Part shown: positions 1-11,786 of the stretch, piece after piece
How the letters are laid out: every line of letters begins with the position of its first letter
How positions within the stretch are numbered: the stretch's first letter is position 1
Assembly (NCBI GenBank): GCA_950106755.1
Contig: OX467091.1
Coordinates: forward strand, 8,263,538 to 8,327,537
Source: Climacium dendroides
Taxonomy: Eukaryota > Streptophyta > Bryopsida > Hypnales > Climaciaceae
Length of the DNA: 64,000 bases
Reading direction: 5' to 3'
Position numbers and translations under genes: made by a program
The notes under the pieces: model-generated
Told to the model about the DNA's origin: nothing
Database searches by the model: none
The model's input: only the letters and a program-made list of their open reading frames with translations

Positions 1-978
1 ATTTGGAGTTCATTAATTTTTCTTGTGTTAGATGGATGTGATGTAACAATTACTGAAAATTTTGAAATTGCAATTTCTTGCAGTTCCCTAGTTCCTAGAA
101 AATTGCAGTACGTACTTCCAATTATATGACCTATTTATTTGGGCCCACAGAAAAGGCTTTTAAATGAAAAAAGGCCCACTTTCATGGAATAAGGCCCCCT
201 GGCAGTGGCCCCTACTTCATTTTGCATGAAAATGTTGTGACAAAGTCCTTTGCAGTACTTTGCCATTTGTCATGCCTGTAATTCAGTCCTTTTGTTGTGG
301 AAGCCCAAGGTATTAGTTCCTTTCTCTATTTTAAAATAATAGTGTGGGTAATAGGTGCTCTCATTTCAATGACCTAATTTTTTGGGCCCAGAAGAATGAA
401 TTAAAAATATAAAGGGCCCACTTTGATGAAATTCCTAAGTTGAATATCACTTTTTCCTTATCCTTCTTATTTACTATGTTCATCACTTCATGAGCGTCAA
501 GATAATAAATGTATATTAATTTCATATGTAGAATATTTACCTTGGCAATTTTAGAATGCAGTAGCCCATAGGAACAATTTTTAGTTCACCACTTGTCGTT
601 AGAATGTGCCCACATTTTTTTAAAGCCTTGTGGAAGCACCTACCCCTTCTTCAACATTTTTTCTTGCTGGGCAGCACCCCCCAGCACTATTTAATTGTTG
701 CCCGAAGTTGCTGACGTGGACAAACTCTGTTCTCGATGACATCACCGAAGAAACGTCTTATGTTGTGTCAAACATCACAGGGGACATGTGACGTTGCAAG
801 TGACATTAAGATGTTTTTTGAATTTTGTTGCCCTGTTTTCGGTAACATCAACTGAAATTTCGTCAAAAAACCAACGTTTTTTTGGAAACGTTGCATGTTT
901 TCGAAAAACACGTGACATCTTCGTGAACGTCACATGTTTTTGTAAAAACATGAGGAAAAACGTAGTTTTCTTATAGTG
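1..978. mobile_element. Right-terminal part of a CACTA DNA transposon, left end outside the window
   Basis: The sequence ends at 978 with the reverse complement of CACTATAAGAAAAC. This is the same terminus as the complete element at 43893-45232, and the interior (about 775-978) carries the same subterminal GTGACGTT/ACATGTGACG motifs as that element's right end. No matching left terminus is seen between 1 and 900, so the element either begins upstream of the window or is truncated. Two diverged copies of a roughly 60-bp segment containing GGGCCCA and GGCCCACTTT occur near 125-188 and 370-432. Short ORFs at 775-984 are not convincing. What is seen: terminus and motifs. Inferred: same family as 43893-45232. 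Confidence 0.8.
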
Positions 979-1176
979 GATCAAGATTCATTCTTTTTTT
1001 TCCCTTCTCTATTGTACAGGTTATTGCCAAAAATCAATCAACTATCGAGTTACTTGATAATGGAGAAACTAGCAACGATGTAGTGAAACATTCATTAATG
1101 TAACAATAAGTGATTCTATTTTGAAAAACAAACATGTTGCATAGCAGAGTTATCAAATACTTCATGTGTTCTTTTT

Positions 1177-1500
1177 TCAAGCCCTACATTCAAGCCTTGT
1201 GCTATAAGAATTCCTACAAATTTTTGTTTGCTTCTCTTCAGTTACTAATAAATAAACAATGAACAATAATAATGTAATGTAACAAATAACACATTTGAGA
1301 TGCAATTCCACTTTCATTGCCATGAAACGAATTGCTCTTAAATGGAGAGCGCAGTTTTGCACTAAAGACATCAACAGGTTCATTACATTTATCCTCAAAT
1401 AGTCCCTCCAATCCACAACCTCTTTTGTTCTTTACTTCGAAATGAAAATGAGGATGATTCACACTAAATTTTCGCATCAGCATCATATGAGTTGCGCTTC
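1177..1500 (-). pseudogene. Possible exon remnant, paired with 34910-35345
   Basis: A reverse-strand open segment encodes a peptide with FEVKNKRGCGLEGLFEDK and, further on, FKSNSFHGNESGIAS. The same peptide with few changes is encoded at 34971-35345 in duplication copy B, where it lies upstream, on the same strand, of the COM1/CtIP-like exon. It may be an internal exon of that gene, or simply duplicated non-coding DNA. I do not recognise the domain. Conservation between the copies is the only support, and the surrounding non-coding DNA is conserved too. Confidence 0.25.
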
Positions 1501-2740
1501 AAAATACAACATCTACTTACAACCTTAATTAGCCACCACCCCAAGCAAAAGCGTTCCAAATCTAATTGTAGAACGTAGGCACTTTATGTCTATCATCATT
1601 TATATTTCCTAGTTCACTTCCAATTCCTTTGATATGATGAGTTATTTTTGTTTTTTTCACTTTGGAAACCAATTTGTGATTTTCTTGGACTATAAAAGGG
1701 TTAAACCTTGGTCAGATTTGACCATGGAATCTCTTCAATCAATAACTTATTAAAGTATGTCTTCTTGGAAGAAGTTGCAATGAAAATTCCAAGTTGGAAT
1801 TATGTGCTTGTTGCTTATGCTCTTTGAACAAAGACTAAGGCATTGACTTTGGTTTATGAATCCTAATTTCCAAATCCTATCCACAGTAGTAGCTCTAAAA
1901 CCATCTATCTTTTTCAAATCACCCCTATTATTAGCTAGAGAATGGAGATGGGGTGATTTTTATATGGACTTTTTTAACAATTGAATGAATTAAGGAAAAT
2001 TTGTCTTTCTATTGCAAGAGCCAATCATTGTCTTTTATTTCCCCACATCTCATTAAAAGTTGGAAGTGGACAGATTTTGGAAGACCTATGGTTACAAATA
2101 GGTGCCTATTCCCCAAATCTTTGAAAATTTATAAGTAATTCAAAAATTCTTGGAAAAATACAAAACCACTTGTGTTGTTAGGTTCCACATCTATATTTCT
2201 TTCTCTGAAAAATGATCCAAAAATATTTTTGTCTACAAAAACCTATGAAAAAGGCAAACCAGCCTTTAAATAGTCGCTTCTAGAGCATACTACCCTGGTT
2301 GAGGTTTGGGTAGACTGACTAGACTCATCAATAAATTAAAATTGTTGTTTACCATTATTGGTGTTCTTGTGGAAAAAAACAGCAGCTGGCAAGGCGCCCA
2401 CCGACTGACCGTGACCAACCCCTCCGAGAGTCCAAGGCTCTCTAATCGCCAACTCCAGAGCATTCGAGACAGGGTCTGAATTTGCAGTCTGCCAATTTTG
2501 ATTCCAAGGCACTAGAATTCTTGCCCAGATTGCGATGCATCAGCATCAAAAGCTTTTTGGTTAGCAAATTCTTCATATGTTGTAACCAGGTTCTGTTTGC
2601 ATTAGATCTGGAACATGGCTTTGTCCATGCCGCGTTGCTAAAGCACTGGAGCTTCCTCTCTGGGGAGGAGATGCTCAGAAAGGGATTGCTACCCTTCTAT
2701 CCGGGAACGACAGCTTTTTGGTGGTGGATTTCGGTGTACG
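1500..2740. other. Upstream region of kinase copy A, no gene seen
   Basis: The segment is AT-rich up to about 2380 and then more GC-balanced to the start codon at 2741. It is conserved with 35345-36421, consistent with a shared promoter and 5' leader. An ORF at 2482-2787 overlaps the true start in another frame and is not conserved in length in copy B, so I do not call it. I could not identify a convincing TATA box. Confidence 0.5.
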
Positions 2741-5319
2741 ATGAAGGTCACGATCTTCAACGACACTTCCCGTACCTTCGTAGTTAGGTATGGAATATGG
2801 CCTGGACTCCAACGTAGTGGAAAACTTTATCCAGTGAATAAGAACAGAAGTCCATACACTTTTCACTTTGATTATCGGGACACGGTGAGGGATTGGAATC
2901 TGTTTCTGCATGATGCTGCAGCTGTTGGGGACCCGAAAGTTCTACTGTTCATCCCTGCTAACGACAATGAGGACGCGAAAGAGATCAGAGTATACGAGAC
3001 GCCGAGTAACGAGATCCGCCATTGGATTTCTAAGCCTCGAGGATCATCTCATAATCTTCTGAGTTCCGGTCCCCCTGTAATCAAAGTAAGCGGTAACTGT
3101 TTTTTCATTCTGTTGAGGGTTTAGGGTCATCTAAACTGCCGTCAAAATAGTTTGGGATGCAATAAGTTACTTCTTCGTTGAATTGTGTAATTGGTTTAAG
3201 CGTGAGACTACCGTCGACCGTGGAAAGTAGGTAAAGAGAAGCTCTTGAATGAATAGTCTGCCTGTCAACTAGTAGCCAACACATGTAGCCGATGCAGTGA
3301 ATGAAGTTTTGCTAACTGGAGTGCCTTTCCAAAGCTACACTAATGTATGGTGTTCAAATCATCATTAATCCTAACATTTAGTGTATCACATATGCAGTAA
3401 AGCAATTGGTGTAGCTCCGCAGTCAGCATCCGCTACTTTGCGTGGTGTTAGAGTTTCTATTGCAATTGATTCTGGAAGAACAGAGGATTGGCTTTCTTAA
3501 ATTCTTGTGTTTTGTTGAGCTTCAGGACTTGAAGGCTTTTGAAGCCGTGAAGAGGGAAGTTATCACACGGATGCAAACCGTGGAAGGACACCGAGTGAAT
3601 CTTCAGCGGCTTTTGAAACAAGTGAAGATATGTCGTGCTCAATGCAGCCATCTTGTTCACACGTACTCGAATGGCATTCAGAGGATGATAGAGAACTACT
3701 CCTTGGACTCTCAAGACCCTTCACACATGTGGAATTTGTACGAGTCCAAGAAATTGAGGCTACTCAGCAGCTCTTTGGACAATCTCCACCGTTCTCTAAT
3801 AGGTACAGAAGACTTGTTGCAAGCTTGTGCAGAAAACGAGTTGGAAAGAATTGCTCTGGTTGTCTCCATGCCACTACCACAAGAGGGAACCTTTTCAAAG
3901 TTTGGCGTCCTCATCCGTGAGCTCAGCTGGGCGCTTGATGTGATTGAGTACGCCAGCAGTTTAGAGACTTTGGAATTCACGTGGTCTGAAGAGAGATGCA
4001 GATATGTTCTGAAAAGAAGACATGAAATAGATGTTTCAGTTGCTGAGTTTGAATCGCCAGCAGATGATCCGATTGTGAGTGATCGCCGACATCTTTTGTC
4101 CCAGCTCGAAAGTGAAGCAACTCTCACACCTCAAATCGATGTTTCTTCAAACCTGAAGTTGAATTTTCCAGACGGTTTTGCAGCAGTTGTGAAGAAGAGG
4201 TTGCAGGACTTTTCGACGAGCTCTGAACGTACCCCTGATTCGGTTCCAGATTGTTTTCGGATAAATCGCTCGGATCTCCACCTCGGAAGATGTATATCAC
4301 GAGGAAGCTTCAAGAAGATTTACCAGGGTAAGTGGTTTGGACAGGCGGTGGCGATTGCCAAAATCAAAGGCTGTACAAGAGATTCTCTTGAAAAGGAAGC
4401 AGGATTTATGGTGAACGTCCAACATCCAAACATTGTGGAGTTTTTTGGGTGTGCTTTGGAGGAGAAAATGAATGAGGACTTGGAGGATAGTACTGGAGAG
4501 GATGGTAACCCCAGCTTGACAGGTTTTCTTGTGATGGAGCTCATGCCGGAGAATCTCCGAAGTCTGATAGACCGAGAAGCTAAGAGTCACTCTGGAGCTC
4601 CATTCTCGTTTCCCGTATCAGTTGACATTTTGTTACAAATAGTTGAAGCTATGATGCACGTGCACAAACACCATGTCATATATCGAGATTTGAAAGCCAC
4701 CAACTGTCTTGTGAGCCCTCGACCGAAATCCAGCCCACAAGACCCGGATGTTTACGCGGTGAAACTGATAGACTTTGGGACTTCCAAAAGATTGGATTCC
4801 GAGAACCATGAAACCGACACAGTTGATGTGGGAACTCGCCGGTGGATGGCTCCTGAGGTGTGGGGCATCCCACCATCCAAGCGAGAGGGGAAGTTAGCCA
4901 CTTGGTTGTTTCCTTTTCGTTTCGTGTTAGGGATTGGGTTGTTTCCTTTTCGTTTCGTGTTAGACACTTGGTTGTTTCCTTTCCGTTTCCTTTCCAGTGA
5001 GCAGCCAGTTGCGATGGAGCGAGAGGGTCCAAGGAATTCGTACTCAACATCTGCAGATGTTTATAGCTTTGCCATGACTTGCTATGAAATCACGACTGGG
5101 TTGCTGCCCTTCCATGATGTGGAAAGCCGTGACATTCCAAACACGATATATGGGGAGAGAAGACCTTTGTTTTCGCATCCGGCTGCAATTACTTGTCCCC
5201 AGCGTCTGCAGAAGCTCATGACCGAGTGTTGGGCCCAAGAGCCCAGAGATCGACCTCAATTTGAAGCCATTCGGAGAGAGTTGTGGAGCATCAAACATGA
5301 CATTGAAGTGCAACCATAG
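2741..5319 (+). CDS. Protein kinase-like gene, copy A (two visible exons; beta-rich N-terminal exon, helical region, divergent kinase domain)
   Basis: Exon 1 is 2741-3085 (115 codons from ATG). The intron is 3086-3525 (GTAAGC...TTCAG, 440 nt, phase 0) and exon 2 is 3526-5319, giving about 712 residues if nothing else is spliced. Copy B has the same junctions. Residues 1-115 look beta-rich and are unrecognised; about 116-330 are helical (MQTVEGHRVNLQRLLKQVKI region); the kinase domain starts near 360. Seen motifs: a degenerate glycine loop (CISRGSFKKIYQG), VAIAKIK where VAIK is expected so the beta3 lysine is shifted by one, YRDLKATN near 500 (catalytic Asp and Asn kept, His to Tyr), DFG near 530, APE near 556, DVYSF, and a final LMTECWAQEPRDRP. 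About 40 residues between APE and DVYSF (4880-5004) contain a 33-bp triplication and may be a small in-frame intron. Exon 1 lacks 13 codons present in copy B. Activity is uncertain; the order of domains recalls plant MLKL-type proteins only in outline. Confidence 0.85.
4904..4997 (+). repeat. Triplicated 33-bp polypyrimidine/3'-splice-site-like unit inside kinase copy A
   Basis: The core GGTTGTTTCCTTTTCGTTTC starts at 4904, 4937 and 4970 (the third copy has one change), a period of exactly 33 bp. Each unit ends in an AG after a pyrimidine-rich run (GTGTTAG, GTGTTAG, TTTCCAG). Because 33 is a multiple of three the reading frame stays open and encodes three LFPFRF repeats. Copies B and C have only one unit. 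This may be a tripled acceptor of a short facultative intron. Confidence 0.85.
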
Positions 5320-7080
5320 GTTGAAGTGCAATACTTAAAGAGGCATATTTAGAGGTTTTGATGATGGTCTGGGCCTCTCCAGGTATCAAATTGCATCCTC
5401 TTTTGATTGACTAGTTGATGACCCTGCTTGTAATTAGAACTCGGTTGAGTATATTTCCTTTCATATCGGCTTTCTTTATTGGAAATGTAAGAATTTCAAT
5501 GGTTTTGAAGTCTTGTGATACCATCCCATTGCACTTCCAGCACCTGCAAGTTGTGTTGAAATAGTTACTTCGGGGTGCAAAATGGTCCCTTGATTGAGGG
5601 CATGATAAAGTACATAACTTACAAGGGTGGCTTTAGGTGAGTAAGAAGGCAAGTGTTTGTTTTGCAAGCTCCTTGTTGTGATGCTATTGAATCTGAACAA
5701 TCTGGCTATTCAACGAACCTTTACTTTTTGATTTTAGAATGTACGAGAATCATCCTAAAAAAGGACGCATTCTGAAATTGTATGGTTCACTGTTTGATTC
5801 TTTAAACAATATCATTTTTTGAGTCCATCAAGATTTATTAACCCTCAAGTGCCTTGAAGTCCATATTTTTAATGATGAACAAAGTGGTTGTGTGCTATGT
5901 TTCAGTCAAGTATCTTTGCATTCACTTGAATTCATGCTTGAATTCTTTTATCTTAAAACTTCCTTTATTAAAGTAGAGAAGCCTATTACCAGCCTGATTT
6001 TGAATATGAATATCTTGGGGCCAATTCAAAGAGGGTTGGCATTGATTGGGAGCTTAAGCTGTGCGGAACATTTGTCCATGAAGAGGCACTTGTAAAATTT
6101 ATAGACCACCAGAATATTCAATCTAGGCCCATTTGATCTGGGAAACAATAGGCTTTGCATTTTAGGCAAACAGCATCCACAACGAATATATATCGTGAAG
6201 AAACTCCACATGCATCTAGTGAACTTTTCTTGCAGAGACAAGTAGCGATCAGCGAGGGAGCATTTCCATAGCTCACGAACGTCATGGAGGCCCCCAAACC
6301 AAGGAGCTCCAAGGAACTGTACTATATTAAAGATCGGTTCTCCACGGAATTCAGCAATTGAAGAGAAGAAGTTTCAAATTGCCTTTGGGAATGAATCCTT
6401 GCAGGGCTGCTCTTAATTGCTACAAAAGTTGGCGTCACCGAAGATTCACGCAGCAGCTTCATAACAGCGACCACCCAATGCATGTCATCAAGCGCTTGCA
6501 CAATTCCTGGCTTAGACAATTTCATGCATGACGAAGTTCTCAGCTCCGAGCAATTTGAATGTACAACTTGTCTGACTTACGCATCCGCAACAGATCGATT
6601 GTGCTCCTGCTGGGCTGACCTGGACACTTACTACACCCCTTTATGAATCCCCGGAAAGAATGTACGAAAGCTCAAGCGAGAGCTCAAGTGACTTACGAAC
6701 GCTGATTCCCCATTTCAACCGGGCCATCAAACATGGATTTCATTGCAGCAGAAGCATCGAATTAAGAACTTTGACATTCATCCGCCCCTAATTACCATTG
6801 CCTTATGGGGTTGCAACTCTGTAAATTTGATGAAAGAAAGAGTGCACCTCTGCGGTACCCAATTTGGAGTCGCTTACTTGGTTTCAGCCATTTTCCATGG
6901 ACTATTCCTTTTTCCTTTTCCTTTTCTCTTTTGTTTTATTGTGCTGCTATGGAGATGCCTAGAAGCCATTGCGTGGCTGGAGCATTCAGATACTGCTTGT
7001 AATGTCAATTTCATTAACTTGGAGGTAATTCAATACATTGACACCTTTCAAAACCCGGCTCTGAAATATTACCTTTGTTT
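5320..7080. other. 3' flank of kinase copy A, then intergenic DNA
   Basis: Up to about 5980 the sequence is the duplicated 3' flank. From 5980 to 7080 there are only short overlapping ORFs. Reverse-strand peptides at 6026-6525 include a cysteine-bearing one, but they show no motif, start or splice pattern I trust. I see no gene here. Confidence 0.5.
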
Positions 7081-7144
7081 CTGAATAATACCCATGTTTC
7101 CTTTGTACTTAAGAAAGTACAAAGGAAACATGGGTATTATTCAG
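7081..7144. repeat. Perfect 29-bp inverted repeat (hairpin, 6-nt loop)
   Basis: The left arm, 7081-7109, begins CTGAATAATACCC. The right arm, 7116-7144, is its exact reverse complement. The loop is 7110-7115 (TAAGAA). It is followed closely by AGAGGGAGTACT, a string reminiscent of mariner/Stowaway MITE ends. It could be a small MITE core or a foldback RNA source. Confidence 0.9.
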
Positions 7145-7391
7145 CAACAGAGGGAGTACTTGTCCTAAACTTTAGATTGTTATGTTCATAAATTTGTTAC
7201 AATTTTTGGCACTGCGACATAGTCCTCATTATTGCGTAGTTTGTAGTTTTCCGGTGCAACCAGAAATGTGGCGTGAAGTGAGGGCTTTAGGAAAGTGTTT
7301 TTTTTTCCGTCCACTTCTTTACTTCTTGAATACATTAATTCAATTTTTTCTTAAAGTTTTTGGAGGGTGGATATTAACTAGTACCATCTTA

Positions 7392-7825
7392 GAGCAACTC
7401 CAATGCGGAGACCGGAAGAGACACTGAAAAGTGTCTAGAAAGGGCTTGTTGGCAGATCAGAAGGCGGGCCGGGCTCTCGCGAGCTACATCCGCCCCAATG
7501 CGGCAACAGGGGATAGGGCCCAACAAACACAACGCTAGAGGAGTTTTTCAAATTCGAAACTGAATCTCTTGCACTTTTCATCGCACTTTGGGTGAGGTAT
7601 TCGGATTTGCGCGCCGTGGTCAGCTTTCGCAGTATTGTTCCATGCTCTCGGAGTATTGTTTCGGAGTATTTGCGTGAAAATACAGAACAGGGCTCTCATG
7701 TGACGAGCCCTCCAAATTACCGCTGCCTGCAGCAGCAGCATTGGGGAGCTGTTTTTCGTAAAAGTCCTTTACAGACCCCGTTGCACCGTTCCCGTGCTTC
7801 TGAACGGGCTGCATTGGAGCTGCTC
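7392..7825. mobile_element. Tourist-like (PIF/Harbinger) MITE
   Basis: The termini GAGCAACTCCAATGCGG (left) and the reverse complement GAGCAGCTCCAATGCAG (right) form 17-bp TIRs with two mismatches. They are flanked by direct TTA repeats (7389-7391 and 7826-7828), the target preference of PIF/Harbinger elements. The 434-bp interior is GC-rich compared with its surroundings. An ORF crossing it (7592-8116) is probably spurious, since it runs past the right terminus. Confidence 0.8.
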
Positions 7826-7828
7826 TTA

Positions 7829-9364
7829 GGTCCCCTCCACCCGTCCTACCACACCATTCGATATATGATAGATTGCAGGAGTCAGATTCAGAGTTCACGA
7901 ACTATTTGGGTCGGCTACAAAACTGAATGTCCGAGGGAAGTGCAAGGTTCCGCATCTTCATACACGGAAATCCCTCACTACACTTTCCAGCCAGGGATGA
8001 AAATGAGCCGATTTCAATTCTCCAACGCTTGGCTTGAATCAACTTCTCCAGAATATGTGGGTGTTAGCCAAACCATAAGCAGATGCGCATGCCTGGTACG
8101 CAGAAAGCTACACTAGGATTGCCTACAACAATTATTAACTTACTGCAAGATAAGTGCGAGATCATTTCAACGAGGAACATTTCTTGCCGGGTGCGAAATA
8201 CTGGTCCTGAACTACTAACTCCTCCCTAACTTGTTGCAGACCAATACCAACAGGAGCTAATAAGCCGAGTGCCCATGCACTTGCGAAATTGAAGCACATG
8301 AATAAAGTGTGCAAAACATCACACGGAAATACAAGAATACATATCAGCCTAGTCAAAGAAATCTTTGGATATGTTCATGTAAAATAACTTAAGATTAGAA
8401 TGTAGTGAATAACCTCTTCCTCTTGCTTCTCCTCAGAGCTGCTTTCAATTTTGAACCTCTCCATTCACTCTTTCAATCTACAAGGAAGAAAATCTCTTTC
8501 ACGTTGCACGTCCAGATCGGAGGTCGGGACGGCAGGAGGTCGCAGGGAGCAGGTAGGTCGGGAGGAAGGTCTGAAGGTTGGGAACGAACAGGGGAATGGC
8601 CCCCTCATCCGCCATCCATCCACATTCGGGCCCTGACTCAATGAGGGTCAATTCGCCCTGGCCCGTTCCAATCATCTTCCCTGAACATTTCTTTCCCGTG
8701 TGTCATTTTGAAGTAGTTTTCCGTGCCATCCTGCGAGTGGAATTGTTTATTGCAGCGAAGTGGGTGACGACTTGGCGAATGACCGCAAATCTTGCGCACT
8801 CATTGCCAGCCACAGTCGGCAACTCGGCACCGTGGTAAAGGTGTGCAGTGCAGTGCAAGTGGAGAACCCGTGGAGCGTCGGAGCAATGTTCGGAAAAAAC
8901 CCGGCGGTTAGTTCAAAGTTAGCTGGAGAAATTGGGAAAAAACCCGGTTGCAATTGGAAAACATCGGAAAAAAAAACCGGTGCAAAAATCTATAAAATTT
9001 CTATTTTGAGTAAAAAACAGAGAAAATAACCGGACTAAAACCGGTTCAATATGAGAATTGAAGGAAATTAGCCGGTAAAACTCAAAAAGTTTCCCGAACT
9101 ATGCGTCGGAGTGGTTATGCAGTTATCCTATATATAATTGCATGAGGACATCTTGCTATTCCAACACAAGGAAGCTTTTTAAAGGCCTGTGAATGGAATT
9201 GCTTATTGCAGCCAGGCCATACACAATGAACAAGGTCTGGGGCTCTGCAGGGGAAACTATCTAAAGAACCTAGCTGTCAACAACAGCTACCGCTGGCAGG
9301 ATTGCACATGTTACCGATTTTATAAGTTAAATGATTTTCCCTGAGCACGACTGCACGACCCAAC
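7829..9364. other. Intergenic region with a cluster of CCGG/AACCGGT motifs
   Basis: No gene is supported. Short ORFs overlap on both strands around 8400-9030 without recognisable domains. Between about 8895 and 9075 the strings AAACCCGG, AAAACCGGT, AACCGG and AGCCGGT recur in a poly-A-rich context, which suggests a decayed tandem repeat. Confidence 0.4.
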
Positions 9365-10102
9365 TAAGGGCCTCCTTACAGTGTTTTTTTCACCTTTTTT
9401 AAAATAGACTGTGGGTGGCCACAAATAGACTTCGCATACAGAAAGGCTGGCTGGCTATATTTAAAAAGAGCTTAGCGAAGAGTATTGGCTCCGTTCTTTT
9501 CTTCAAAGCGGAAATGTGGCTCCAAAAAAAAAAAAAATTGTTGTGCATGAGGCGATGCCTCAACTGGAACTGAGTCACATTTCCAAAAGCATTGGCAATG
9601 CAAATTCTAACTAGAGAGAAATGTGGCGACAAAGGCAAGTGGCAAGTTGGGTTTAGATTTAAAAGTATTTACAATTGTATAACCTAAGCCTTGCTAACTA
9701 AAATTATCCTAAAGTTGCTAGAATCCAAACTAAACTTTCACTAGAACCTAATAATGGACTACTCTAAAAATTTAGGGTCTTTGCTATTGCTTCTTGCTAT
9801 TTAGGGCTTGAGATAAGTCTCAAACCCAATGCACCAATCACCATATTCCCCCTGCCTTCTCTTTCGTGAATAAGAGATGAAAGCAGAAAACATCAAACAC
9901 AAAAATCACAAAGATAAGCAACATGATTAAGCAAACTGGAGCACACAAATTCCATCAAAAAAATGGATTGTTAAGGAGCCAACACAATCAAAACGCAGAC
10001 CATACGTTCAAGCACATACTGTATAACAACACACTTACTACCTGCATGCATAGACTTCTACAATGCATGTTTTAGAAGTACCACAATAAAATGCGTGCAA
10101 GT

Positions 10103-10218
10103 ACTACAGAACAACAATCAGAAATGAAAATGTAAAGACTACTACAAAACAACAATCAGAAATGAAAAGGTAAAGACTACTGCAGAACAACAATCAGAAA
10201 TGAAAATGTAAAGACTTC
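10103..10218. repeat. 38-bp tandem repeat, three copies
   Basis: CAATCAGAAATGAAAA starts at 10115, 10153 and 10191, each followed by a near-identical GTAAAGACT segment. It lies in the 5'-proximal non-coding part of the 9.1 kb TIR element, where transposase-binding repeats could occur, but that role is only a guess. Confidence 0.85.
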
Positions 10219-10402
10219 CGAAACAACTTGCGAGGGATTCGGGAGGTGGTGACTATTGCACTGGGTTTGGTTGGGGGCAGTCTAACAAACATCAAACTGG
10301 CCCAGAACTTCATCATCGACTTTTAAGTGAAACCTAAACATCCTACAACTGCAAAGTCCGAAATTATCTCTTTTCCCAGTTGAGGACCTCCACTCCGCAT
10401 CA

Positions 10403-11786
10403 TTAGTCTTCTTTCCAAGTTGTCAACCTCCATTTCTCGTACACAACGTCGTATGGAAAATCAGACAAACTAAAAAAATCCTGGGCATGCATCTCCACAA
10501 CGACTGGAAGATGGGTTGACAAACGATTTCGGAACTTATTCTTCATGAAGCTAAAAGTGCTGAACGTCCTCTCATCTTCAACACTGCTCACAATGGTGAC
10601 CACTGCCAACTCTACGATCTTGAAATATTCTGACAGTTTGTGCCGTAGCAAACTGTTTGTTTCAATCCGATGCCACAAACAAGTCACTAGGTTTAGGGGG
10701 AGATCACCTTGCATGGCTGCATGGCAATTTCCTTTCATAGCAATCTTAAACATGTTGGCCTGCTCGTTCAATTTAGGGATTGACAAGACCAGATTCAAGT
10801 GCAGGTTGTGGGAGTCCTCTTTCATAGCGCCAAGAGGAGTCTCCGACACTGCTGGGGTTACATCTTCCGAGCTTTCCGAATGCTTCTCCTTCTTCGCCAT
10901 ATTGTACACCTTCATTTGTCCATAGTGCTCCTTGAGGACGTCGAGGTGTTTAGGAAAATCCTCCTTAGCGCTTGTTCCCATCCAGTATTGGGGATACACC
11001 AACCTGAATGCATCCATCAGAGATGCCGAAAGAAATCTCACTTGTAGTTCGCCTATGAGCTTCTCAGCCGCACCTATCACAACAACAAAGGATTTAGAAC
11101 CTAAACCTTCCTATGTCAAGAACCTTCCCAACTCTCTCAAGTATTTAGATATTCTTGTAAGTAAGATATTCACACAAGAAAAACAATTGCAAAAAGAGGA
11201 GGAGTAGAGTCGCACCTTTGCAAAGGTCTTTAACATTATCTACAATGCATGTATGAAGGTCTCGTGTCATTGGTACACCATGTTTCTCAATGCCTTCTAC
11301 TTTGTGAGAAGCAAGAATGTTGTAGCCAGCTGGGGTGAAGTGAAGGACCTCCGCAGTATCAGAATTGAGGTCAAACGCCCTCTGCACTTGAGTCATGGGT
11401 ATTGCATTGTGCCTTACTTGCACCACGGCCTTAAAATCCCAGAAGACGTCTTGTGAAAATGAAGTACTGTCGTCAATGTAGAAGGTTGTGACCTCAGCGA
11501 TGCAAATGTGAATGGCCACCACGTAATCGTAGACAAAGACATCACGGCCCTGAGCAAACTGCATCAAAGAATGCACACATCGCAACAAAGGCAACAAGGC
11601 AGATAAACTGAGAAGTATTTGAATGTCAATTAGATAGTTTAGGTTTTTACAAGCCACAGCCATGCATTTTTTGTCGACTTTTGCTTTCTTCCCATTGTCG
11701 TCTGGTACTGGTCGTTGAGAATCAAGTGACATCTTCACTAAGAGCACCCTATACTCATTCATGATTCTCACGGCAGGTGAGAGCAT
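10403..11786 (-). pseudogene. hAT-like transposase, C-terminal part (decayed)
   Basis: The reverse-strand segment 10403-11080 ends with a SSVEDERTFSTFSFMKN stretch followed by KFRNRLSTHLP. This is the conserved part of the hAT C-terminal dimerisation domain found in Ac/Tam3-type and ZNF862-like proteins. Upstream on the same strand, 11145-11786 continues the coding homology (FDLNSDTAEVLHFTPAGYN region), separated by a break near 11081-11144 that could be an intron or a frameshift. Typical proteins of this class exceed 600 residues; this piece covers roughly the last two thirds in two frames. It pairs with the N-terminal pieces at 16096-17382. Confidence 0.8.

Larger units (their letters stand above)
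981..5980 (+). repeat. Segmental duplication, copy A
   Basis: This stretch aligns by eye, in the same orientation, with 34715-39865. The match starts immediately after the CACTA terminus at 978, runs through 1.7 kb of upstream non-coding sequence and the kinase gene, and continues to about 5980. Copy B carries roughly 270 bp (39229-39497) absent here. The 1020-1110 and 34745-34830 blocks and the 3' flank (5330-5640) are the clearest non-coding anchors. Divergence is noticeably higher outside the coding exons. Confidence 0.88.

Noticed and set aside
3457..4590. Reverse-strand ORFs opposite the kinase gene
   Set aside because: Antisense shadows of the conserved coding exon; the same shadows recur in copy B because the sense strand is conserved.
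7592..8116. 174-codon forward ORF
   Set aside because: Crosses the right terminus of the Tourist-like MITE at 7825, has no domain and is not conserved elsewhere in the window.
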